Source: Jannaschia helgolandensis
Lineage (GTDB): Bacteria > Pseudomonadota > Alphaproteobacteria > Rhodobacterales > Rhodobacteraceae
Assembly: GCF_900109285.1 (NCBI RefSeq)
Contig: NZ_FNZQ01000002.1
Span: 124,001 to 188,000, forward strand
Reading direction: 5' to 3'
Length of the DNA: 64,000 bases
Shown: positions 1 through 7,432 of the stretch, piece after piece
How the letters are laid out: each line of letters opens with the position of its first letter
Numbering within the stretch: position 1 is the first letter of the stretch
Position numbers and translations under genes: made by a program
The notes under the pieces: generated by a model
The model's input: the letters and a program-made list of their open reading frames with translations, nothing else
What the model was told of the DNA's origin: nothing
Databases searched by the model: none

Positions 1-362
1 TCGACCACCGGATCGTCGACGGCGGCGCCCACTTCGTGGACCCGCACGGTGACGGTCGCATCGTCGGTCGCACCGGTCGCGTTCTGCGCCGTATAGGTGA
101 ACGTCGTGTCCCCTTGAAACGGTCCCGGCACATGGATCGGCGACAGCTTGGAGCCGGTGAACGCCCCCCAGATCAGGAACAGCACCACCACCGAGATGAC
201 CGAAGCCCAGCGGTTGGGCCGTACGGCGGTTTCGTCGCCGAAGGTCACCGTCTTGAGCGAGGTGAAATCCTTGCGCCTCGTGCGGGCGGTGATGGCATTT
301 ACCAACAGCATCGAGATGACGAAGAGAGCGGCATAGACCGCGATGATCAAAAATCCGGTCAT
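1..362 (-). CDS. tauC: Taurine ABC transporter permease TauC (partial, N-terminal part)
   Basis: Start of the inner-membrane permease of the taurine importer; about 120 codons are present and the rest lies beyond the left edge. The ATG at 362-360 comes 1 base after the tauB stop, which argues for co-translation. Residues about 3-23 form a membrane segment (ITARTRRK follows it), and a second hydrophobic stretch (VISVVVLFLIW) lies near residue 65. A periplasm-like region with VPGPFQGDTTFTYTAQNA follows before any recognisable permease core. This long N-terminal extension is, from memory, common in rhodobacterial TauC and absent from short E. coli-type TauC. The EAA loop that would prove the family is outside the window, so the name rests on position after tauAB and on the extension. 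Confidence 0.8.
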   Translation of the reverse strand, partial: MTGFLIIAVYAALFVISMLLVNAITARTRRKDFTSLKTVTFGDETAVRPNRWASVISVVVLFLIWGAFTGSKLSPIHVPGPFQGDTTFTYTAQNATGATDDATVTVRVHEVGAAVDDPVV

Positions 363-363
363 A

Positions 364-1167
364 TCAGGCGTCCTCCGTCCGGCCCATGATTTCCTCTTCC
401 ATTTCCCAGATCATGGAGAGGATCTCTTCGCGCCTTTGCCCGAATTCGGGATGTTTCTTCACTTCGCGAAGGTCCTGCGCAACGCCCATTTCCGCGAACG
501 GCAGGCGATATTCCTTGTGGATGCGACCCGGTCTCGGGGCCATGACCAGCAGGCGCTCGCCCAGAAGCAGCGCCTCCTCGACCGAGTGGGTGATCAGGAT
601 GATCGTCTTGCCGGTCTCTTTCCACAGCTTCAGGACAAGGCCCTGCATCTTCTCGCGGGTCAGCGCGTCCAGTGCGCCCAGCGGCTCGTCCATCAGGATG
701 ACATCGGGATCGTTCGCAAGACAGCGGGCCAGAGCCACGCGCTGCTGCATTCCGCCCGACAATTCATAGATCGCCTTGTCCTTGAAGTCCTTCAGGCCGG
801 TGATTTCCAGCAGCCGGTCGGCACTTTCCCGACGCTCGGCCACGGGCGTGCCGCGCATGCGCGGACCGAACTCCACGTTCTCGCGCACGTTCATCCACTC
901 GAACAGGGCACCTTGCTGAAACACCATTCCACGCTCGGCGTCGGGGCCTTTGACCTCGTGGCCGTTCAGGATGACCTTGCCATCGGTCGGGGCCAGAAAC
1001 CCCGCCACGATATTCAGAAGCGTGGTCTTGCCGCAGCCCGATGGCCCCAGCACGCTCATCAATTCGCCGCTTTGCAGGTTGAGCGATACATCCTCAAGCG
1101 CCTGAACATAGGACCCGTTGGGCAGGTCGAAGCGCATGGAAAGGTTCTCTATCGACAATCCGTTCAT
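364..1167 (-). CDS. tauB: Taurine ABC transporter ATP-binding protein TauB
   Basis: Cytoplasmic ATPase subunit that powers taurine uptake. The 267-residue protein carries Walker A GPSGCGKTT, the signature LSGGMQQRVALARC and Walker B VILMDEPLGALD, followed by the switch histidine in ITHSVEEA, so all catalytic parts are present. Length fits nitrate/sulfonate/taurine-type ATPases. A GGGGGA ribosome site lies upstream of the ATG. It sits 83 bases after tauA, with a strong hairpin in that gap, and is followed directly by tauC. The ATPase alone could serve any NitT/TauT-family importer; taurine is inferred from tpa, xsc and tauR nearby. Confidence 0.9.
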   Translation of the reverse strand: MNGLSIENLSMRFDLPNGSYVQALEDVSLNLQSGELMSVLGPSGCGKTTLLNIVAGFLAPTDGKVILNGHEVKGPDAERGMVFQQGALFEWMNVRENVEFGPRMRGTPVAERRESADRLLEITGLKDFKDKAIYELSGGMQQRVALARCLANDPDVILMDEPLGALDALTREKMQGLVLKLWKETGKTIILITHSVEEALLLGERLLVMAPRPGRIHKEYRLPFAEMGVAQDLREVKKHPEFGQRREEILSMIWEMEEEIMGRTEDA

Positions 1168-1214
1168 TCGTCGTCCCCCGTTCCGGGCCGCTCTGTGGGG
1201 CCCTTTGTCGTGTC

Positions 1215-1242
1215 CGGGGGCGGCAACGCAAGGCCGCCCCCG
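1215..1242 (-). terminator. Intercistronic hairpin between tauA and tauB
   Basis: Perfect 10-bp inverted repeat, arms CGGGGGCGGC (1215-1224) and GCCGCCCCCG (1233-1242), 8-base loop. It begins 9 bases after the tauA stop codon. No T-run follows, so it looks more like a partial terminator or an mRNA 3'-end stabiliser than a full stop, which would let tauA be made in excess over tauBC as is usual for binding proteins (inference). Confidence 0.7.
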
Positions 1243-1250
1243 AAGGCGTT

Positions 1251-2252
1251 TTACATGCTGCTTGCGTCGGTCAGCGGACCGGTGTTGACCGTATCCTCAT
1301 AGCTGTCCAGCGCGGCGGGGATGGAGCCAGCCTCGACGAAGACGTCGGCAACACCCTTCATGAAGGTCGCCGCGTTCCCGCCAAGCCAGGCTTCGGAAAG
1401 CTGCTGCTCGATGGTCGGGAAGGTGAAGCCGGTAAGATCGCTGCGCGCGGTCTCCAGTTCCTGACCGGATTCCTTGGCGATCACCTCCAGCATCTCCTCG
1501 GACTGGTTCGCTGCCCACTCGGCATTGGCATCCGCCGTCACCTTGACGAACTTGGCCGCCATTTCTGGGTTCTCTGCAATGAACTCGGCCGGGGCGGAGG
1601 TCACGTCGAACACCAGAATGCCCAGCTCTTCCTTTTCGGCACCGGTCAGCAGGACGTTGCCCGATTCCTTCATCCGCGAAAGGCCACCGCCGTAACCGCA
1701 GGCGAAGTCCACATCGCCCTGCGCCAAGGCAGCGGACCCGGTCGGGGGATCCATGTCAACAATATCGAGCGTCGAAATATCGACGCCGAAGTAATCCATC
1801 TGCCGAAGGAAACCATAGTGCGCGGCGGTGCCCAACGGGACGGCAACTTTCTTTCCTGCCAGGTCGCCGGCATTGTCCTTGGTGATCTGCAGGTCCGAGC
1901 GTACGACGCAGTTATCGTTCTCCGAGTAGGACACTGCGACGTCGATGATCTGCAGGTTCTGACCGGCCGAGACTGCGACGACGAAGGGAGGAACACCTTG
2001 GCTGACAGACATCTGCACATCGCCGGAAGCCATGGCGGCGCTCATCGCGGTGCCGGTCTCGAAGCTGACCCATTTGACCGGAACGCCCAGTGCCTCGTCA
2101 TAGGAACCGTCGGCCTTGGCCGCCAGCATCGGCATCGGCCATTCCAGGAAATAACCGACCGTGATCTCGTCGAGATGGGCGTCGGCCATGGCGGCCTGAC
2201 CGGACATCAGCGCGGCGGCTGCGGTCATGGTTGCGAGAGTGAACTTTTTCAT
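1251..2252 (-). CDS. tauA: Taurine-binding periplasmic protein TauA
   Basis: Solute-binding protein that captures taurine in the periplasm and delivers it to TauBC. 333 residues with a clear Sec signal peptide (MKKFTLATM, hydrophobic core, cleavage near AMADAH). The mature part has the NitT/TauT-type layout: VGYFLEWPMP at the N-terminus, SFETGTAMSAAMASGDVQ, and GKKVAVPLGTAAHYGF. The start was chosen because it begins the signal peptide and has CGGAGTACTACCA just upstream; longer in-frame readings lack any signal. It lies 59 bases after the flavoprotein gene and ahead of tauB. Substrate could also be another sulfonate, but the island context favours taurine. Confidence 0.9.
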   Translation of the reverse strand: MKKFTLATMTAAAALMSGQAAMADAHLDEITVGYFLEWPMPMLAAKADGSYDEALGVPVKWVSFETGTAMSAAMASGDVQMSVSQGVPPFVVAVSAGQNLQIIDVAVSYSENDNCVVRSDLQITKDNAGDLAGKKVAVPLGTAAHYGFLRQMDYFGVDISTLDIVDMDPPTGSAALAQGDVDFACGYGGGLSRMKESGNVLLTGAEKEELGILVFDVTSAPAEFIAENPEMAAKFVKVTADANAEWAANQSEEMLEVIAKESGQELETARSDLTGFTFPTIEQQLSEAWLGGNAATFMKGVADVFVEAGSIPAALDSYEDTVNTGPLTDASSM

Positions 2253-2311
2253 TGGTAGTACTCCGAGTTGTTGACGGCGCGGTTCGTCCGCCCCTTCGTT
2301 GACCCACCCTG

Positions 2312-3646
2312 TCAGGCGGGATCCGTATTGGGTATCGACCGGGACCCGGCGGCGGCACCGGTCCTGCGACCCATTTCCAGTTGGTCGCGGATTCGCAGAT
2401 AACACAAGGCCAAGGGCGACCCTGCGGACTGGATTTCGCGAAAAGCATAAGGTTTCATCGGCGTGATCGGGAAAACGAGGCTGTCAGCAGGCGCCCCCAG
2501 CGCCCGCCGCGCCATCTCGCGCCCCATCAGATGCGACATCGCAACGCCGCGTCCGTTGTAACCCAGACCGGCGATCACGCCCGGCTGGGGTTCGTGCATA
2601 TGAGGAACGCGGTCCTGCGTCAGCGCGATCTGCCCGCCCCAGCGATATTTCCATGTCACGCCGCGCAGCGCCGGGAACAGACGCGGCACGTCCTGTAACA
2701 TCCACGAATACCCGCGCCGTCCCATGCCCGGAAGCGTATAGCCGATGCCACCGAAGACGAACTGGCCACCGGGCTCGCGCCGCGAATACATGATCAGACG
2801 GCGGGTGTCGGAAATCGTATGCCCCTCGGGCAGCAGCTCGGCCAGCACGTCGTCAGGCAGAGGCTCCGTCGCGATCTGGATCGAGGTGAACGGCAGGATC
2901 GTGCGTCGCAACCCCGGCTGCGTCCCGTCGGTATACCCGTTGGTGGCCAGCACCACCTGACTGGCCCGCACACGGTGCGCGCCCACCGAAAGCGTCCAGA
3001 TGCCGTCGGCGCGGGTCATACCGGTCACGCGGCTCTGCGTCGCGATGCGCGCTCCTGCGCGGGCTGCGGCGCGGGCCAGACCGCGCACCAGCGACAGCGG
3101 CTGCACCGCGCCGCCCTTCGGCGCCATGACCGCGCCCAGATAGCCGCGTGCGCCGGTCTTGCGGCGCGTCTCCCCGGCATCCATGAATTCGAACCCGGCC
3201 CCGAAAGAATTCCACAGCCTCGCATTGTGCCGCGCGACCCTGGCGGCAGACGCACAATGTTCCGCCCGGATCCAGCCGTGCTGCCGCGCCTCGCAGTCGA
3301 TATTTTCAGTGCGGATCAGTTCGAACAGATCGTCCGCCGATGCCAGCGACGCCGCTGTCATCCGCTCGAAATAGGTATCGCCGACCGCGTCGCGCAGGTG
3401 TTCGGGCTTTGCCACGGGCAGCATCGGGTTTACCTGGCCGCCGCTGCGCCCGGACGCCCCCTGCCCGATCTGCCCGCCTTCGATAACCTGAACGTCCGTC
3501 CCGGCATGAGCCAGATCCAGCGCAGTCCGCAGTCCGGTAAAGCCTCCGCCGATCACGACCACGTCACAGGTCACGTCCCCTGCAATCGGATCGTAATGAT
3601 CCACCGGGGTGCCAGTAACTGTCCAAAAGGCGGTTTTGGTTACCAT
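2312..3646 (-). CDS. FAD-dependent amine/taurine oxidoreductase (TauY/PuuB/DadA-like)
   Basis: Flavoprotein of the DAO family, 444 residues, probably oxidising an amine or amino group to an imine. The N-terminal dinucleotide fold is visible as VVVIGGGFTGLRTAL ending in an acidic residue (VIEGG), and the C-terminal FAD-contact region includes AGLGYNGRGVAMSHLMG. It resembles PuuB/OrdL-type oxidases and, by position, TauY, the large subunit of taurine dehydrogenase. No gene for the small TauX subunit is visible in the window. It heads the minus-strand operon with tauABC and is divergent from tpa; GAGGGAGAGA precedes the ATG. The exact substrate cannot be told; taurine, hypotaurine or a related amine are candidates. 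Confidence 0.75.
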   Translation of the reverse strand: MVTKTAFWTVTGTPVDHYDPIAGDVTCDVVVIGGGFTGLRTALDLAHAGTDVQVIEGGQIGQGASGRSGGQVNPMLPVAKPEHLRDAVGDTYFERMTAASLASADDLFELIRTENIDCEARQHGWIRAEHCASAARVARHNARLWNSFGAGFEFMDAGETRRKTGARGYLGAVMAPKGGAVQPLSLVRGLARAAARAGARIATQSRVTGMTRADGIWTLSVGAHRVRASQVVLATNGYTDGTQPGLRRTILPFTSIQIATEPLPDDVLAELLPEGHTISDTRRLIMYSRREPGGQFVFGGIGYTLPGMGRRGYSWMLQDVPRLFPALRGVTWKYRWGGQIALTQDRVPHMHEPQPGVIAGLGYNGRGVAMSHLMGREMARRALGAPADSLVFPITPMKPYAFREIQSAGSPLALCYLRIRDQLEMGRRTGAAAGSRSIPNTDPA

Positions 3647-3742
3647 TCTCTCCCTCTCGGACGCAGAATCGAGACCTCCCGTCTCATCCCGCGTGCGGCG
3701 ACCCTAGGGATGGCATTCCGTATCTCCAACCCAGTCGTCAGT

Positions 3743-3778
3743 CTGGACATAGGACCACACCCTCACTGGCCCTATCGG
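3743..3778 (+). promoter_or_regulatory. Putative TauR operator before tpa (paired direct repeats)
   Basis: Two direct repeats, CTGGACATAG at 3743 and CTGGCCCTAT at 3766, start 23 bp apart; a third weaker copy CTGGTGCCCT starts at 3790. The second repeat starts exactly 103 bp before the tpa ATG, as in the matching pair before xsc. From memory, CTGGACYTAA-type direct repeats are needed for TauR activation of tpa in Rhodobacter capsulatus. The site lies between divergent promoters and could also act on the flavoprotein-tauABC operon. Confidence 0.75.
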
Positions 3779-3868
3779 TTGGCCTGATTCTGGTGCCCTT
3801 GTTATATCATGTTAAAGACAATCGCGGCGCCGGGCCTCCGTGCGCGCTTACCGGGAGGATCTGAAATC

Positions 3869-5257
3869 ATGGATAACATTACCCCCAACGACATGACCGC
3901 CATCGTCGAGGCGGACCGCGCCCACGTCTGGCACCATCTTCTGCCCCACAAGCCGCTTGAAACCAACGACCCGCGAATCATCGTCGAGGGCAAGGGGATG
4001 CGCGTCTGGGACCAGAAGGGCAAAGAGCATCTGGACGCCGTGTCCGGCGGCGTCTGGACCGTCAACGTCGGCTATGGCCGCGTGGAAATCGCCGATGCCG
4101 TCCGCGACCAGCTGGTCAAGATGAACTATTTCGCGCAATCCGCCGGATCGATCCCCGGGTCGCAGTTCGCCGAAAAGCTGATGACCAAGATGCCGGGCCT
4201 GACGCGGCTGTATTATGCCAACTCGGGGTCCGAGGCCAACGAGAAGGCCTTCAAGATGGTCCGCCAGATTTCGGCGCGCCATCACGGCGGCAAGAAATAC
4301 AAGATCCTGTACCGCGACCGCGACTATCACGGCACGACCATCGCCTGCCTGTCGGCGGGCGGCCAGCAGGAACGCAACGCGCAATACGGACCCTATACGC
4401 CCGGTTTTGTCGCCGTCCCCCACTGCCTTGAATATCGCAAGGCCGATCAGGGCTGGGGCGACGTCGAGGATTACGGCCGCCGCGCCGCCGATGCCATCGA
4501 GGAAGTCATCCTGCGCGAAGGCCCCGACACCGTCGGCGCGCTCTGCCTGGAGCCGATCACGGCAGGTGGCGGCGTCATCGTCCCGCCCAAGGGATACTGG
4601 GAGCGGGTGCAGGAGATTGTCGAGAAATACGACCTGCTACTGCATATCGACGAAGTGGTCTGCGGCGTCGGGCGCACCGGCACATGGTTCGGGTATCAGC
4701 ACTACGGCGTGAAGCCCGATTTCGTGACGATGGCCAAGGGCGTCGCCTCGGGCTACGCGGCGATTTCGTGCTGCGTAACGTCCGAGAAAGTCTTCGAGAT
4801 GTTCAAGGACGACCCGTCCGACCCGATGCACTACTTCCGCGACATCTCGACGTTCGGCGGCTGCACGGCGGGTCCGGCGGCGGCGCTGGCCAATATGAAG
4901 ATCATCGAGGACGAGGACCTGCTCGCCAACTGCACCAGGATGGGTGACTACATGCTGGACCAGTTGCATGCGATGGCCGACCGCCACGCGGTCATCGGTC
5001 AGGCCCGCGGCAAGGGGTTGTTCGTGGGTGCCGAACTGGTGGCGGACCGCGACACCCGCGCGCCCGCCGACGAAAAGCAGGTGCAGGCCGTCGTGGCCGA
5101 TTGCATGCAGCAGGGCGTCATCATCGGCGCGACCAACCGCAGCGTTCCGGGGCATAACAACACGCTATGCTTCTCGCCCGCGCTGATTGCCACCAAGGAC
5201 GACATCGACAACATTCTGGAGGCTGTCGACGGCGCCTTGGGCCGCGTTTTCGGCTGA
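3869..5257 (+). CDS. tpa: Taurine:pyruvate aminotransferase
   Basis: PLP enzyme transferring the amino group of taurine to pyruvate, giving sulfoacetaldehyde and alanine: the first catabolic step after uptake. 462 residues, class III aminotransferase. Visible landmarks are YYANSGSEANEKAFK (cofactor phosphate region), DYHGTTIA, HIDEVVCGVGRTG (the Asp that pairs with the PLP ring) and TMAKGVASG with the Schiff-base lysine near K290. The start at 3869 was preferred over an upstream ATG because GGGAGGATC precedes it. Divergent from the tauABC operon and preceded by the CTGG direct repeats. Other omega-aminotransferases look similar; xsc, pta, tauR and tauABC nearby make the taurine assignment strong. 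Confidence 0.92.
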   Translation: MDNITPNDMTAIVEADRAHVWHHLLPHKPLETNDPRIIVEGKGMRVWDQKGKEHLDAVSGGVWTVNVGYGRVEIADAVRDQLVKMNYFAQSAGSIPGSQFAEKLMTKMPGLTRLYYANSGSEANEKAFKMVRQISARHHGGKKYKILYRDRDYHGTTIACLSAGGQQERNAQYGPYTPGFVAVPHCLEYRKADQGWGDVEDYGRRAADAIEEVILREGPDTVGALCLEPITAGGGVIVPPKGYWERVQEIVEKYDLLLHIDEVVCGVGRTGTWFGYQHYGVKPDFVTMAKGVASGYAAISCCVTSEKVFEMFKDDPSDPMHYFRDISTFGGCTAGPAAALANMKIIEDEDLLANCTRMGDYMLDQLHAMADRHAVIGQARGKGLFVGAELVADRDTRAPADEKQVQAVVADCMQQGVIIGATNRSVPGHNNTLCFSPALIATKDDIDNILEAVDGALGRVFG

Positions 5258-5580
5258 TCTTGCACAGGCCCCGTCCGGGTCATCCGGGCGGGCACGCCTT
5301 TCGTGCGAAACGTCCGCGTGATCCATGCTGAACAAACTGAACAGGTCAGGGTGGTCGGTGACGAACGCGGTATGGCTGTCGACATGGATGAATGACAACG
5401 CTGGCTCAATCTTTCCCCGATCCTGCAGTCTGCCCCTCAAGAAACAAATTGCCCGTATCGATGTCAGATCCATCCTCCCTCGCACCCGAATGTCATCGAC
5501 CGTGACGGACCGTGCTTTGACTAAAGCTCCGCCGCCGGTGAAAAGGTTCTAGCCCTAGAATGTTTTCCCATGGAGATCAC
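5258..5580. other. Intergenic region after tpa with two tandem hairpins
   Basis: No gene is supported in these 323 bases. At 5270-5292 there is a hairpin with arms CCCGTCCGG and CCGGGCGGG (one G-U pair, 5-base loop), and at 5292-5306 a second one, GCACG and CGTGC around CCTTT. They begin 12 bases after the tpa stop and probably terminate or stabilise its transcript, although no T-run follows. The rest shows short open frames only, none with a ribosome site and sensible codon use. The promoter of the following exported-protein gene should lie near its 3' end. Confidence 0.5.
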
Positions 5581-6081
5581 ATGATGAACGTACTGAAAAC
5601 GGTTGGCCTGACCGCCATGGCGACGATGATACTTCTGTCTCCTGCCAATGCTGAACCCGTGTCAGTGCAGGCCGTGATGGTGCCGCAGGAAACCATCCGA
5701 ATGGATTTCGGGGATGGCAGCAATCGTTTCGTCCTGATGGTTCGCCGAGAAGGCGAATCGGAAGGCACAGGCGCGCTTGCCAATGCATCTGTGTCCGAAT
5801 TCGGCTGGCATGATATCGATCCGCCAAATGGCGGCGATCCCCGCGGCTACCTTCAGTTCACAACCGATAACGGCGACGTTGCGAATATCAAATTCACCGT
5901 AAGAGCGGTCTTCATAAACGACGGTGACAAGCCGCGTTTGGCCGACTACGGCTTCTGGGAGCTTGTTTCGGGCACCGGCCAATTCGCGTCGATGACGGGG
6001 GTCGGCACGCTGACCATCAAGTCGGCATCCGAGACGGATCGCCTGTTCTCACTGGAAGGCGAACTGGGTCCGCGCCCCTGA
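5581..6081 (+). CDS. Exported protein of unknown function
   Basis: 166 residues with a Sec signal peptide (MMNVLKTVGL, then a hydrophobic core, cleavage near ANAEPV). The mature chain has no cysteine and many short hydrophobic/polar alternations (RFVLMVRREGE, GYLQFTTDNGD), with the glycine-rich segment VSGTGQFASMTGVGTL near the C-terminus, suggesting a small beta-barrel or beta-sandwich periplasmic protein. GGAG lies 5 bases before the ATG, which decides the start. I do not recognise a family with confidence. It sits inside the taurine island between tpa and tauR, on the same strand as tpa but 323 bases later; a taurine-related role would be a guess. Confidence 0.75.
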   Translation: MMNVLKTVGLTAMATMILLSPANAEPVSVQAVMVPQETIRMDFGDGSNRFVLMVRREGESEGTGALANASVSEFGWHDIDPPNGGDPRGYLQFTTDNGDVANIKFTVRAVFINDGDKPRLADYGFWELVSGTGQFASMTGVGTLTIKSASETDRLFSLEGELGPRP

Positions 6082-6268
6082 AGTCGCATCGCAGGCGTAG
6101 CGGCTGACCGACGTCAGCCGCTGCATCCTGATCATGGCCGCATCGCGGAACATCGGTCGGTCTGGACCGAAGCGTTCGTTCGCCATCCCGCCGTCCATCA
6201 GGCACCGCCCGTATCATCTTGGCGCGGCAGCAGCGACGCGACCGTCACAGTCGCGCGCGCCCCTCGCC

Positions 6269-7300
6269 TCAGCCGACCTTCACCACCATCTTTCCGAAGT
6301 TCCGCCCCTCCAGCAGATCGTTCAGCGCGCCCGGCGCCGCCTCAAGCCCTTCGATCACCTGCTCCTGATATTTGACGCGGCCCTCCTTCAGCCAGCCGGT
6401 CATGTCGCTGACGAATTCCATCTGCGCCGATTTCGGGAAGCTGTCGAAGATGATGAACCCCTCCATCTTGACCTTCTGCCGCAGGATCGTGCCCATTATC
6501 TGCGGCCCGTGGTCCGGGCCGTCGGGCAGGCCGGTCTCGTTGTACCAGGCCACCATGCCGCAGACCGGCACCCGCGCGAACGGGTTCAGCAACGGCAGCA
6601 CCGCATACAGGACGCGCCCGCCCACGTTCTCGAAGTAGACGTCGATGCCGTCGGGACAGGCCGCCTTCAGCTGCGCCTCGAAATCGTCGGCCCGGTGGTC
6701 GATGCAGGCGTCGAAGCCCAGCGTATCGACCACATGCGCGCATTTTTCAGCCCCGCCCGCGATGCCGACGACACGGCACCCCTTGATGCGCGCGATCTGC
6801 CCGACCGTCGCGCCCACCGGGCCGGAGGCGGCGGCGACCACGACGGTTTCGCCCGCCTTCGGTTCGCCGATCCGCAAAAGTCCTGCATGCGCAGTATATC
6901 CGGGCATCCCCAGAATCCCCAGCGCCCAGGACGGATGTTCGGGCGATGGTCCCAGGTTCAGCACCTGCGTCCCGTCCGACAGCGCATAATCCTGCCAGCC
7001 GCTGCCCGCCAACACGTGATCCCCCGGCGCGAATTCCTCAAGGTTCGATGCCACCACCTGCGCCACGACCTGTCCGGTCATCACGCCTCCGATCGGCACC
7101 GGCTCGGCATAGGATTTCGCGTCGCTCATGCGCCCGCGCATATAGGGGTCCAGCGACAGATAGATCGTCCGCAACAGCATCTCGCCGGGTCCGGGGTCCG
7201 GCACGGGCGCGGTTTCGAGCCGCAGCGTCTCGTTGTCCGGCAGGCCCTCGGGCCGGTTGGCAAGGACGACGCGGCGGTTCGTGTCTGGTGTCTGGGGCAT
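6269..7300 (-). CDS. NADP-dependent medium-chain reductase, CurA/leukotriene B4 dehydrogenase type
   Basis: Zinc-free MDR-family enzyme, 343 residues, likely reducing an alkenal or alkenone double bond with NADPH. Family marks: LSLDPYMRGRM near residue 50, GMPGYTAHAGL, the nucleotide motif AAASGPVGATVGQIA, FENVGG, and a C-terminal KMVVKVG. The ATG is preceded by CCGGAAGACG. It lies between the exported-protein gene and tauR on the opposite strand. The CTGGAC repeats next to tauR face this gene, the nearer one starting 108 bp before its ATG, almost the same geometry as at tpa and xsc, so it may belong to the TauR regulon (inference). No step of the known taurine route needs this activity. Confidence 0.88.
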   Translation of the reverse strand: MPQTPDTNRRVVLANRPEGLPDNETLRLETAPVPDPGPGEMLLRTIYLSLDPYMRGRMSDAKSYAEPVPIGGVMTGQVVAQVVASNLEEFAPGDHVLAGSGWQDYALSDGTQVLNLGPSPEHPSWALGILGMPGYTAHAGLLRIGEPKAGETVVVAAASGPVGATVGQIARIKGCRVVGIAGGAEKCAHVVDTLGFDACIDHRADDFEAQLKAACPDGIDVYFENVGGRVLYAVLPLLNPFARVPVCGMVAWYNETGLPDGPDHGPQIMGTILRQKVKMEGFIIFDSFPKSAQMEFVSDMTGWLKEGRVKYQEQVIEGLEAAPGALNDLLEGRNFGKMVVKVG

Positions 7301-7400
7301 GATCGTCTTCCGGTCTGTTTACAGGTCTACTCCCCAGACCATCTGCCACGACGGGCGTCAAACCGGACACCGCGATCCAGCCGAAATCCGCCCCACTATT

Positions 7401-7430
7401 CAGTCCAGTCATCCGGCGCTATAGGTCCAG
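7401..7430 (-). promoter_or_regulatory. Putative TauR operator at the tauR start
   Basis: On the minus strand two direct repeats read CTGGACCTAT (starting at 7430) and CTGGACTGAA (starting at 7408), 22 bp apart. They end 3 bp before the tauR ATG at 7433, so a bound regulator would cover the tauR promoter or leader (autocontrol), and they point at the CurA-like gene whose ATG is 108 bp further on. Same motif and near-same spacing as before tpa and xsc. Confidence 0.6.
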
Positions 7431-7432
7431 AC

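Noticed and set aside
3647-3742. Separate operator for the flavoprotein-tauABC operon
   Set aside because: Only isolated CTGG-like words occur on the minus strand here, without the 22-23 bp pairing; the shared site at 3743-3778 is sufficient.
6134-7432. N-terminal extension of tauR by more than 400 codons
   Set aside because: The extension is antisense to the CurA-like gene; the MocR winged helix starts right at 7433.
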